Below, one piece after another: positions 19,358 to 27,074 of a DNA stretch of 59,330 bases. Origin of the DNA: Desertibaculum subflavum. Its GTDB lineage: Bacteria > Pseudomonadota > Alphaproteobacteria > Ferrovibrionales > Ferrovibrionaceae. Below the pieces are notes generated by a model that ran no database searches, had not been told where the DNA came from, and was given only the letters and a program-made list of their open reading frames with translations. How positions within the stretch are numbered: position 1 is the stretch's first letter; each line of letters begins with the position of its first letter. The stretch covers positions 1 to 59,330 of the forward strand of contig QOZS01000036.1 in assembly GCA_003576705.1 (NCBI GenBank), given 5' to 3'. A program made the translations under genes and the position numbers.

Positions 19358-19618
19358 ATGCGCGAAATGTCGGTGCGCGAGGCGAATCAGAACTTCTCGC
19401 AGGTGATCGCCGCCGCCGAACGCGGCGAGACGATCATCATCACGAGGTACGGCAGGCCGATTGCCAAAATCACGCCCCAGCCCTTTGATCGAAGCAAAGA
19501 CCCCCAATGGTGGGCGGCCTATAATGCGCTGGCCCAGAGCCTGAAAGCCAAGCGGCCCACCGGATACCGCGTCGGCCGGGTCACCGAAGAGGACAAGCAG
19601 GGCAGTGGGCCGGCGTGA
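19358..19618 (+). CDS. Phd/YefM-family antitoxin
   Basis: This is an 86-residue type II antitoxin. The N-terminal part (MSVREANQNFSQVIAAAERG, then TIIITRYGRPIAKI) matches the Phd/YefM DNA-binding and dimerisation domain; the C-terminal tail (about 50-86) should bind a toxin. ATG 19358 or 19367 are both possible starts. Its TGA overlaps a GTG that opens a truncated PIN-domain toxin frame (GTGA), the classical coupled antitoxin-toxin layout. Because that toxin is broken, this is probably an orphan antitoxin and a remnant of a mobile or decaying module. Confidence 0.85.
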   Translation: MREMSVREANQNFSQVIAAAERGETIIITRYGRPIAKITPQPFDRSKDPQWWAAYNALAQSLKAKRPTGYRVGRVTEEDKQGSGPA

Positions 19619-19779
19619 CCCGGGTCGCGCTCGACCGCAGTATTCTGGTCTACGCCGAGATTCAACCCGAAGCCGCCAAGGCCGGCAGCACTGAGCAAAC
19701 CTTAGTCCAACAATCCAGCGGCCGGGCCGCTTTGCCGGATCAAGGCGTTAACATTGATTCCCCAGGGGCCGGGCCATAG
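19615..19779 (+). pseudogene. Truncated VapC-type PIN-domain toxin remnant
   Basis: A GTG overlapping the antitoxin stop opens a 54-codon frame. Its first residues (VTRVALDRSILVYAEIQPEA) match the start of PIN-domain VapC toxins, including the first catalytic Asp (LD). After about 25 codons the similarity ends, and the frame runs through unrelated sequence to a TAG at 19777-19779, just before the acyl-CoA ligase. The remaining three acidic residues of the PIN site are absent, so it cannot be an active ribonuclease. Confidence 0.6.
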
Positions 19780-19837
19780 TCTCGCGACGGACGCGCCGCG
19801 AGCCGCAAAGACGGGGGATTCGGCGCCGGGAGGTTCT

Positions 19838-21556
19838 ATGCCGCACGTCTGGGAAAAGACCTATCCGCCGGGCATCCGGTGGGACATGAAGTTCGAGCCG
19901 ACCTCGCTCAATGCCTTCTTCGACCATGCGGTGAGCCGCTGGTCGTCCCATGCCTGCCTGGACTTCATGGACAAGAAGTACAGCTACAGCGATGTCGCCG
20001 ACCAGGTGCACCGCATGGCCGAGGGGCTGCAGAAGCTGGGTGTCGGGCCGGGCGTGCAGGTCGGCCTGTTCCTGCCGAACTGTCCGCAATACGTGATCAG
20101 CTTCTTCGCCGTGCACAAGGCGGGCGGCCGCGTGGTGAACCTGTCGCCGCTCGATGCCGAGCGCGAGCTGCGCCACAAGATCGACGATGCCGATATCGAC
20201 TTCATCGTCACGCTCGCCCTCAACGCGCTCTATCCCAACGTCGCCAAGATGCTGGGCTCGACGCGCCTCAAGAAGGTGATCGTCTCCGGCCTGGAAGAGG
20301 TCCTGCCGTTCCCGAAGAACCTGCTGTTCCCGCTGGCGAAGAAGAAGGAGATCGCCAAGTGGCCGCGCGACGACCGGCACGTCGCCTTCAAGGACCTGCT
20401 GAAGACCGCCGGCAAGCCCAGGGAATATCCGGTCAAGGATCCGAAGACCGAGGTCGCGCTGCTGCAGTACACCGGCGGCACCACCGGCGTGCCGAAGGCG
20501 GCGATGCTGACGCATGCCAACCTGACCTGCGCCCTGCAGATGTTCGATGCCTGGACCGCCGGCGGCAATAAGCCGCTGCTGGAGGAGGGCAAGGAGCGCT
20601 GCCTGGTCGTGCTGCCGCTGTTCCACATCTATGCGCTGACCGCGGTGTTCCTGCGCAGCTTCTCGACGGGTGCGGAGATGGTGCTGCATCCGCGCTTCGA
20701 GCTGAAGGCTGTCATGCAGGACCTGGCGAAGAAGAAGATCACCGTGTTCCCCGGCGTGCCGACCATGTTCGCGGCGATCAACGCGGCACCGGATGTCGGC
20801 AGCTATGACCTGCGCTCGCTGAAATATTGCGGCTCCGGCGGTGCGCCGCTGCCGGTCGACGTGCTGGAGAAATTCGAGGGCATGACCGGCTGCAAGCTCT
20901 CGGAAGGCTGGGGCATGACCGAGACCTCGCCGGCCGGCACCAGCCAGCCGCTCTACGGGGAGCGGCGCAAGGGCTCCTGCGGCCTGCCGCTGCCCGGCGT
21001 GCTGATCGAGATCGTCGATGTCGACGAGCCGACCAAGCTGCTCGGTATCGGCGACACGGGCGAGATCTGCATCTCCGGCCCGAACGTGATGCAGGGCTAT
21101 TGGAAGAACCCGAAGGCGACCGAGGAAGCCTTCGCCGGCGGCCGCTTCCATACCGGCGATGTCGGCAAGATCGACCAGGACGGCTTCGTCTTCATCACCG
21201 ACCGCAAGAAGGACATGATCCTGTCCGGCGGCTTCAACGTCTATCCGCGCAATATCGAGGAGGCGGTCTACGAGCATCCCGCGGTGGCCGAATGCACGGT
21301 GATCGGCGTGCCGGACGACTATCGCGGCCAGAGCGCCAAGGTGTTCGTCAAGCTGAAGCCTGGCATGACGCCCTTCACCTTCGACGAGCTGAAGACCTTC
21401 CTCGGCGACAAGCTCGCCAAGTACGAGATTCCGGTGGCGCTGGAGATCCGCCCCGAACTGCCGAAGACCATCATCGGCAAGCTCTCGAAGAAGGAGCTGG
21501 TCGAGGAGGAGCGCCGCAAATACGAGGCCGCCAAGGCGGAAGGCAAGGGGCCGTAG
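19838..21556 (+). CDS. Long-chain acyl-CoA synthetase (FadD-like)
   Basis: This 572-residue AMP-forming acyl-CoA ligase activates a fatty acid to acyl-CoA through an acyl-adenylate. The ATP-binding P-loop motif is YTGGTTGVPKAAMLTHAN (about 212-229). The adenylation motif GWGMTETSP is near 355, TGD (FHTGDVGKI) near 434, and the C-terminal hinge and Lys (KTIIGKLSKKEL) near 544-555. No signal peptide is visible. GGGAGG precedes the ATG at 19838; the longer upstream frame overlaps the toxin remnant. Copy C of the dispersed repeat follows the stop. It probably serves fatty-acid degradation. Confidence 0.93.
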   Translation: MPHVWEKTYPPGIRWDMKFEPTSLNAFFDHAVSRWSSHACLDFMDKKYSYSDVADQVHRMAEGLQKLGVGPGVQVGLFLPNCPQYVISFFAVHKAGGRVVNLSPLDAERELRHKIDDADIDFIVTLALNALYPNVAKMLGSTRLKKVIVSGLEEVLPFPKNLLFPLAKKKEIAKWPRDDRHVAFKDLLKTAGKPREYPVKDPKTEVALLQYTGGTTGVPKAAMLTHANLTCALQMFDAWTAGGNKPLLEEGKERCLVVLPLFHIYALTAVFLRSFSTGAEMVLHPRFELKAVMQDLAKKKITVFPGVPTMFAAINAAPDVGSYDLRSLKYCGSGGAPLPVDVLEKFEGMTGCKLSEGWGMTETSPAGTSQPLYGERRKGSCGLPLPGVLIEIVDVDEPTKLLGIGDTGEICISGPNVMQGYWKNPKATEEAFAGGRFHTGDVGKIDQDGFVFITDRKKDMILSGGFNVYPRNIEEAVYEHPAVAECTVIGVPDDYRGQSAKVFVKLKPGMTPFTFDELKTFLGDKLAKYEIPVALEIRPELPKTIIGKLSKKELVEEERRKYEAAKAEGKGP

Positions 21557-21579
21557 GGCGGCGGTCTCCGGATTGGCTT

Positions 21580-21694
21580 CCCCCTCCTCGCGCGGAGCGC
21601 GGGGAGGGTCGGGGTGGGGTTTGGCCACCCGCCCTGCGGCTGCCAAAAAAAAGCCCCCTCCCATCCTCCCCCGTCCTTCGGCCGGGGGAGGGGC
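21580..21694 (+). repeat. Dispersed palindromic intergenic element, copy C
   Basis: This copy fills the gap between the convergent acyl-CoA ligase and glutathione transferase genes. Bases 21601-21626 equal the reverse complement of 17041-17066. The block about 21651-21691 matches the reverse complement of copy B with two differences. It ends in the hairpin CCTCCCCC/GGGGGAGG. It has the same orientation as copy A and probably acts as a bidirectional terminator. Confidence 0.85.
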
Positions 21695-21727
21695 TCGTGC
21701 GCTAAGCTGCCGGCCTGCCGGGGGAAG

Positions 21728-22339
21728 CTACTTGATCAGCCCTTCGGCCTTCAGCGCTTCCTGCACCTTCGGCCGCGCGGCGACGCGGTCGAAATAGGCC
21801 TTCACGTTCGGCCACTGGCCGATATCGACCTTCTGGAAGTTGTTCCAGTTGGTGACGGTGAAGAGATAGGCGTCGGCGACGGTGAACTGATCGCCCATCA
21901 GGTATTTGTTGCCGGCGAAATGCTTGTCGAGCATCGCGTAGCGCGCCGCGAGGTTCGCCTTCGCGATGGTCTTGTAGTCGTCCGGCGTGTCGGGCCGGAA
22001 CAGGGGGCTGAACCCCTTGTGGATCTCGGACGTGACGAAGTTCAGCCATTCCTGCAGCTGATAGCGCTCGAACGTGCCGGCCGCGGGGGCGAGGCCGGAG
22101 CCCGGCTTCTGGTCGGCGACGTACTGCACGATGGCCGGGCCTTCGGTCAGGCGCTTGCCGTTGTCGAGCTCGAGAACCGGCACCTGGCCCTTCGGATTGA
22201 TCGGCAGATAATCGGCTTCGGTCTTCTTCAGCTTCTTGGCCTTGAGGTCGACCTGCTCCAGATCGAAATCGAGGCCGGCTTCACGCAGCACGATGTGCGG
22301 CGACAGCGAACAGGCGCCGGGCGAGAAGTACAGTTTCAT
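21728..22339 (-). CDS. Glutathione S-transferase (beta-class-like)
   Basis: This is a cytoplasmic 203-residue glutathione transferase. The thioredoxin-like N-terminal domain (1-80) has SPGACSLS with Cys10, the residue that contacts glutathione in bacterial beta-class enzymes; the glutathione-binding loop includes QVPVLEL and the TEGPAIVQY segment. A helical C-terminal domain follows, with the MGDQFTVADAYLFTV signature. GGAGGG precedes the ATG. It is a single gene, convergent with the acyl-CoA ligase. The role is detoxification or stress; no specific substrate can be read. Confidence 0.92.
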   Translation of the reverse strand: MKLYFSPGACSLSPHIVLREAGLDFDLEQVDLKAKKLKKTEADYLPINPKGQVPVLELDNGKRLTEGPAIVQYVADQKPGSGLAPAAGTFERYQLQEWLNFVTSEIHKGFSPLFRPDTPDDYKTIAKANLAARYAMLDKHFAGNKYLMGDQFTVADAYLFTVTNWNNFQKVDIGQWPNVKAYFDRVAARPKVQEALKAEGLIK

Positions 22340-22492
22340 GGATATCCCTCCACCGAATTGTGGCTTTCGGTGCAGCTACACATAAAGCGGCAAGATCACG
22401 CTTTCCAGGGACAACGGCAAGTTCGCGCCGATGTGACTTTCGCGCCGCCGAGCGGTAATGTCGCGCATCCGCAGAATCCCGGGGAGGACATC

Positions 22493-23461
22493 ATGATCGA
22501 CCGTCGCGGCCTGCTTGCCGGCGGTATCGCCGTTGCGACTCTGGCCCAATTGCGCGGCGCCATCGCCGCCGAGATGGTCGATACCTTGAAGATCTTCGTG
22601 CCGGCCAATCCGGGCGGCGGCTGGGACCAGACTGCGCGGACGATCGAGGCGGTGGCGCGCGCCGGCGGCCTGATCAAGTCGGCGCAGGTGACCAATCTCG
22701 GCGGCGCCGGCGGCGTCAAGGGCCTGCCCACCTTCGTCAACCAGTGGAAGGGCCAGGGCGGCAGCATGATGGTCGGCGGCATGGTGATGGTCGGCGCCAT
22801 CGTCACCAACAAGTCGCCGGTGACCCTGAAGCAGGTGACGCCGCTCGCGCGCCTCACCGGCGAGTACAACGTGATCGTGGTGCCGGCCTCCTCGCCGATG
22901 AAATCGATCGGCGATCTGGTCGCGGCAATGAAGAAGGATATCGCCGCAGTGTCGATCGCCGGCGGTTCGGCCGGCGGCACCGACCACATCCTGATGGGCC
23001 TGATCGCCAAGTCGATCGGGGCGGATGCGAAGAAGGTCGCCTATGTGCCGTTCTCCGGCGGCGGCCCGGCCCAGGCGGCGCTGCTCGGTTCGCAGGTCAC
23101 CGCCGGCACCTCGGGCTGGGGCGAGTTCGAGGAGCAGATCAAGGCCGGCAAGCTGCGCGCCATCGCCGTGTCGTCGCCGAAGCGCCTGCCGGGCATCGAC
23201 GTGCCGACGCTCAAGGAGAGCGGCGTCGATGTCGAGCTCGCCAACTGGCGTGGCGTGTTCGCGCCGCCCGGCCTCAGCGAGGCGGACAAGAAGAAGATGC
23301 TTTCCTTCGTCGACGCGCTGGCGAAGAGCCCGGGCTGGAAGGCCGAGCTCGCGAAGCGCGGCTGGACGGACGAGTATCTCGCCGGCGACGCTTTCGGCAA
23401 GTTCCTGGCCGAGGACATCCAGCGCATCGAGGCGGTGCTGAAGGATATCGGCCTCGCCTGA
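22493..23461 (+). CDS. tctC: Tripartite tricarboxylate transporter substrate-binding protein TctC
   Basis: This periplasmic solute-binding protein has 322 residues. The signal peptide MIDRRGLLAGGIAVATLAQL contains a twin-arginine start and an AIA-A cleavage region near residue 25. The mature part shows TctC features: FVPANPGGGWDQTARTIE and NLGGAGGVKG, the loops that bind carboxylate through two water-bridged elements. A strong Shine-Dalgarno (GGGGAGG) precedes the ATG. It is the first gene of tctC-tctB-tctA, with 15 bp to tctB. Citrate or other carboxylates are the usual cargo; the specific ligand is unknown. No tctDE two-component genes lie nearby. Confidence 0.93.
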   Translation: MIDRRGLLAGGIAVATLAQLRGAIAAEMVDTLKIFVPANPGGGWDQTARTIEAVARAGGLIKSAQVTNLGGAGGVKGLPTFVNQWKGQGGSMMVGGMVMVGAIVTNKSPVTLKQVTPLARLTGEYNVIVVPASSPMKSIGDLVAAMKKDIAAVSIAGGSAGGTDHILMGLIAKSIGADAKKVAYVPFSGGGPAQAALLGSQVTAGTSGWGEFEEQIKAGKLRAIAVSSPKRLPGIDVPTLKESGVDVELANWRGVFAPPGLSEADKKKMLSFVDALAKSPGWKAELAKRGWTDEYLAGDAFGKFLAEDIQRIEAVLKDIGLA

Positions 23462-23476
23462 ACCCAGGGGCTGGCG

Positions 23477-23950
23477 ATGCGGCATGCGGCGGCGCGCGAG
23501 GAAACCTGGCTCGCCGTCGCGGTGCTGGTGCTGGCCGCGCTGATCGCGATCGGCGCCTGGGCTGTGCCGACCCCGCCGCCGCATGTGAAGGTCGGGCCCG
23601 CGGTGCTGCCGGCCGCGGTCGCCGTGCTGACGCTGCTGATGGGCGCGGGCCTGCTGGCGGCGGCGTTGCGTGGCGGCTGGCTCAGCGATGAGGAGCGCGC
23701 GGAGCAGGTATCCTATCTTCAGCTCGGCTGGGTGCTGCTCGGCCTCGCCGCCAATGTCGCGCTGATCGGCCTGGCCGGCTTCACCATCGCCTCGACCGTG
23801 CTGTTCGTCTGCGTCGCGCGCGGCTTCGGCAGCCGCCGGCCGCTGCGCGACGCCGTCATCGCCGTGGTCTTCGCGGCGCTCGCCTATCTCGGCTTCGATA
23901 CCGTCCTCGGTATCCGCATCGGCGCCGGCCCCCTCGGCGGCGTGATCTGA
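23477..23950 (+). CDS. tctB: Tripartite tricarboxylate transporter small membrane subunit TctB
   Basis: This 157-residue inner-membrane protein has four predicted hydrophobic helices (about 10-30, 41-64, 81-103 and 125-145), the normal TctB layout. It forms the membrane complex with TctA. The stop is separated from the tctA start by a single base, so the two are translationally coupled. TctB is poorly conserved in sequence; the assignment rests on length, helices and position between tctC and tctA. Confidence 0.9.
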   Translation: MRHAAAREETWLAVAVLVLAALIAIGAWAVPTPPPHVKVGPAVLPAAVAVLTLLMGAGLLAAALRGGWLSDEERAEQVSYLQLGWVLLGLAANVALIGLAGFTIASTVLFVCVARGFGSRRPLRDAVIAVVFAALAYLGFDTVLGIRIGAGPLGGVI

Positions 23951-23951
23951 G

Positions 23952-25439
23952 ATGGAGACCCTCGGCGCGCTGCTCAACGGCTTCGCCGTCGCGCTGACGC
24001 CGGCCAATCTCGGCTTCGCCGCGCTCGGCGTCACGCTCGGCACCGCGATCGGCGTACTGCCGGGGCTCGGGCCGGCGCTGACCATCGCGCTGCTGCTGCC
24101 GATCACCTTCAAGGTGGATGCGTCCGGCGCCTTCATCCTGTTCGCCGGCATCTATTACGGCGCCATGTATGGCGGCTCCACCACCTCGATCCTGCTCAAC
24201 ACGCCGGGAGAGAGCGCGACCATCGTGACCGCGCTGGAAGGCAACCGCATGGCGCGGCGCGGCCGGGCCGGCCCGGCGCTCGCCACCGCGGCGATCGGCT
24301 CCTTCGTCGCCGGCACGGTCGGCACCGTCGGGCTCACCTTCCTCGCGCCGCTGGTCGTCGCCTTCGCGCTGCAGTTCGGGCCGGCGGAGTATTTCTCGCT
24401 CGCCATCCTCGCCTTCGTCACCGTCTCCGCGGTGCTCGGCGGCTCGGCCTTGCGCGGTCTCACCAGCCTTGGCTTCGGCATCTGGCTCGGCCTGATCGGC
24501 TTCGACGAGATCTCGGGTCAGCAGCGCTTCACCTTCGGCCTGCCCGAGCTCTATGACGGCGTCGGCGTGGTGGTGGTGGCGGTCGGCCTGTTCGCGGTGG
24601 GCGAGACGCTCTACCTCGCCGCGCGACATCGCGCCGAGGGCGAGGTGCTGGGCATCACCGGCTCGCTGCTGATGTCGAGGGAGGACTGGGCGCGGAGCTG
24701 GAAAGCCTGGCTGCGCGGGGCCGGCATCGGCTTTCCGATCGGCGCCCTGCCGGCCGGTGGCGCCGAGATCCCGACCTTCCTGTCCTACTACATGGAGAAG
24801 AAGCTGAGCCGGAAGCCGGAGGAGTTCGGCCACGGCGCGATCGAGGGCGTGGCCGGGCCTGAGGCCGCCAACAATGCCTCTGCCGCCGGCGTGCTGGTGC
24901 CGATGCTGGCGCTCGGCCTGCCGACCTCGGCCACCGCGGCGATCATGCTCTCGGCCTTCCAGAGCTATGGCATCAAGCCCGGGCCGCTGCTGCTCGAAGA
25001 GCAGGGCGATCTGGTCTGGGGGCTGATCGCCAGCCTCTATATCGGCAACGTCATGCTGCTGGTCCTGAACCTGCCGCTGGTCGGGCTTTGGGTGAGGATC
25101 CTGAAGATCCCGACGCCGCTGCTCTATGGCGGCATCCTGGTCTTCGCCACCATCGGCACCTATGGCATCTCCGGCTCGGCGATGGACCTCGTGCTGCTCT
25201 ACCTGATCGGCGGCGTCGGCTATCTGATGCGGCGGTTCGATTTCCCGACCGCGCCGGTGATCATCGGCATGATCCTGGGGCCGATGGCCGAGGCCGAGTT
25301 CCGCCGCGCCATGATCATCGGCCAGAACGACCTGACCGTGTTCCTGACCCGGCCGCTCTCGGCGGCGCTGCTGGCGCTGGCGCTGCTCGCGCTGCTCGGG
25401 CCCTGGGCCTGGCGGATGGCGCGGGCCGGCCGGCGATAG
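23952..25439 (+). CDS. tctA: Tripartite tricarboxylate transporter large membrane subunit TctA
   Basis: This inner-membrane subunit has 495 residues and about 12 helices. It carries the TctA hallmark GVLPGLGPALTIALLLPITF (about 36-55) with the following YYGAMYGGSTTSILLNTPGE, and a second half-repeat GVLVPMLALGLPTSATAAIM. It translocates carboxylates delivered by TctC using the ion gradient. It starts one base after tctB. No obvious terminator was seen in the 93 bp before the phasin-like gene. Confidence 0.95.
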   Translation: METLGALLNGFAVALTPANLGFAALGVTLGTAIGVLPGLGPALTIALLLPITFKVDASGAFILFAGIYYGAMYGGSTTSILLNTPGESATIVTALEGNRMARRGRAGPALATAAIGSFVAGTVGTVGLTFLAPLVVAFALQFGPAEYFSLAILAFVTVSAVLGGSALRGLTSLGFGIWLGLIGFDEISGQQRFTFGLPELYDGVGVVVVAVGLFAVGETLYLAARHRAEGEVLGITGSLLMSREDWARSWKAWLRGAGIGFPIGALPAGGAEIPTFLSYYMEKKLSRKPEEFGHGAIEGVAGPEAANNASAAGVLVPMLALGLPTSATAAIMLSAFQSYGIKPGPLLLEEQGDLVWGLIASLYIGNVMLLVLNLPLVGLWVRILKIPTPLLYGGILVFATIGTYGISGSAMDLVLLYLIGGVGYLMRRFDFPTAPVIIGMILGPMAEAEFRRAMIIGQNDLTVFLTRPLSAALLALALLALLGPWAWRMARAGRR

Positions 25440-25532
25440 CCGGAACGGCGGCGCTTCCGCTATCGTAAGACTTTGGTTACCGGCGGCCGCTAGCCGTTCG
25501 TCGGAGCTGTTGCCGGGTGGGGGGCGAAGGCC

Positions 25533-26018
25533 ATGCGCAAGCAACCGGATGGGCGCGACCAGGGCGCCGGGGGCGGCATGCCCTATGAGCGGATGATCGC
25601 CGTGCTGCGCTATCGCGGCCTGGACGCCGAGGCGATGCGCGTGGCGCAGGAGCGCCAACTCGCCATTCTGCGCGAGGCGGCGGAGCTCATGTCCCGCACC
25701 ATGCAGGAGATCGGCGCCCGCCAGGCAACCTTGATGCGCGAGACCGTGCAACGCATGGTCGGCAGCATCCCGGTCGCCGACGGCGAAGCCTCGATGGCCG
25801 ATCTCACGCGGCGCCAGATGGAAGCCTCGCGCGAACAGGTCGAGGCCCAGCTCGCCGCCTTCCGCGCCATCGCCGACCTGATGTGGGATTGCGGCAGCAA
25901 CGCGTTCCACCTGATGAGCCGCACCATGGCGGAGCAGATCGGGACGGTGGCGCAGGGCGAAGCCGGGCAGAAGGGTCAGGCCGTCCCGCCGGGACCGGCA
26001 GCGCCCGAACGCCCCTAG
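25533..26018 (+). CDS. Helical protein, possibly phasin-like
   Basis: This 161-residue soluble protein is almost entirely helical, with heptad-like stretches (REAAELMSRTMQEIGARQAT, then REQVEAQLAAFRAIADLMWD) and a Pro/Ala-rich tail. The arrangement resembles phasins, small amphipathic proteins that coat polyhydroxyalkanoate granules, but sequence identity to that family cannot be claimed by eye. A different granule or coiled-coil role is possible. GCGAAGG precedes the ATG. It stands alone between tctA and the glycosyltransferase gene. Confidence 0.5.
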   Translation: MRKQPDGRDQGAGGGMPYERMIAVLRYRGLDAEAMRVAQERQLAILREAAELMSRTMQEIGARQATLMRETVQRMVGSIPVADGEASMADLTRRQMEASREQVEAQLAAFRAIADLMWDCGSNAFHLMSRTMAEQIGTVAQGEAGQKGQAVPPGPAAPERP

Positions 26019-26102
26019 GCGGGGTCATCGGCTTTGCGAACCGGTTGAGGCTGTCTACGCTCGACAGCGCGCGAGTCGTTCAACGAGGGCTGGAAATACC
26101 AG

Positions 26103-27074
26103 ATGGAGATTGGGCGCGAGCTGGCCGTTGCAGTGCTGATCCCGTGCTTCAACGAGGAAGCCGCGATCGGCACCGTGGTGGCGGACATGCGGCAGGCGCT
26201 GCCGAACGCGACGATCTATGTCTACGACAACAACTCGACCGACCGCACCAGGCAGCTTGCGCGCGAGGCGGGTGCCGTGGTCCGTACCGAGCCCCGGCAG
26301 GGCAAGGGCTATGTCGTGCGCCGCATGTTCGCCGACATCGAGGCCGACATCTATGTCATGGTCGACGGCGATGCGACCTACGACGCGCGCGCAGCCGGCA
26401 GCCTGGTCTCCAAGCTGGTGACCGAAGGGCTCGACATGGTGAACGGCGCCCGCGAGGAGACGGCGGACAGCGCCTACCGCGTCGGCCATAAATTCGGCAA
26501 CAAGCTGCTGACCGGGCTGGTCAGGGCCATCTTCGGCAGCGAGTTTCACGACATGCTCTCCGGCTACCGCGTGTTCTCGCGGCGGTTCGTGAAATCGTTT
26601 CCCGTCATGTCCGCCGGTTTCGAGATCGAGACGGAGCTGACCATCCATGCGCTCGGCCTCGAAATGCCGAGCGCCGAGGTGCGGACCGCCTTCAGCGAAC
26701 GGATGGCCGGCTCCGCGAGCAAACTGCGCACCTTCGCCGACGGGTTCCGCATCCTCTGGACCATCGTGAAGCTGCTGAAGCAGGAGCGGCCGATGGCCTT
26801 GTTCGGCGCCGCGGCCGCCATTCTGATGGTGGTCTCCGTGGTGCTGGCCTATCCGATCTTCGTCACCTTCTTCGAGACCGGGTTGGTGCCGCGATTCCCG
26901 ACGGCGATCCTGGCGACCGGCCTCATTCTGCTCTCGTTCCTGAGCCTCGCCTGCGGGCTGATCCTCGATACGGTGACGCGCGGCCGCCAGGAGGCCAAGC
27001 GCATGTGCTACAACGGCATCCCGGGGGTGCATGCGGCGGCGGCGTCAACGCTGACTTCCAGCCGCGCCGCATGA
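26103..27074 (+). CDS. Family 2 glycosyltransferase with C-terminal membrane helices
   Basis: This is a 323-residue GT-A glycosyltransferase of the dolichol-phosphate-mannose-synthase type. It opens VAVLIPCFNEEAAIGTVVAD, has the nucleotide-binding YDNNSTD and the metal site VDGDATYD (near 84-91). Two hydrophobic helices near 235-255 and 270-290 anchor it. It probably transfers a sugar from UDP/GDP to polyprenyl phosphate. The stop overlaps the next start (ATGA), so it is coupled to the GT39-like gene, a natural partner that uses polyprenyl-phosphate sugars. Confidence 0.9.
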   Translation: MEIGRELAVAVLIPCFNEEAAIGTVVADMRQALPNATIYVYDNNSTDRTRQLAREAGAVVRTEPRQGKGYVVRRMFADIEADIYVMVDGDATYDARAAGSLVSKLVTEGLDMVNGAREETADSAYRVGHKFGNKLLTGLVRAIFGSEFHDMLSGYRVFSRRFVKSFPVMSAGFEIETELTIHALGLEMPSAEVRTAFSERMAGSASKLRTFADGFRILWTIVKLLKQERPMALFGAAAAILMVVSVVLAYPIFVTFFETGLVPRFPTAILATGLILLSFLSLACGLILDTVTRGRQEAKRMCYNGIPGVHAAAASTLTSSRAA

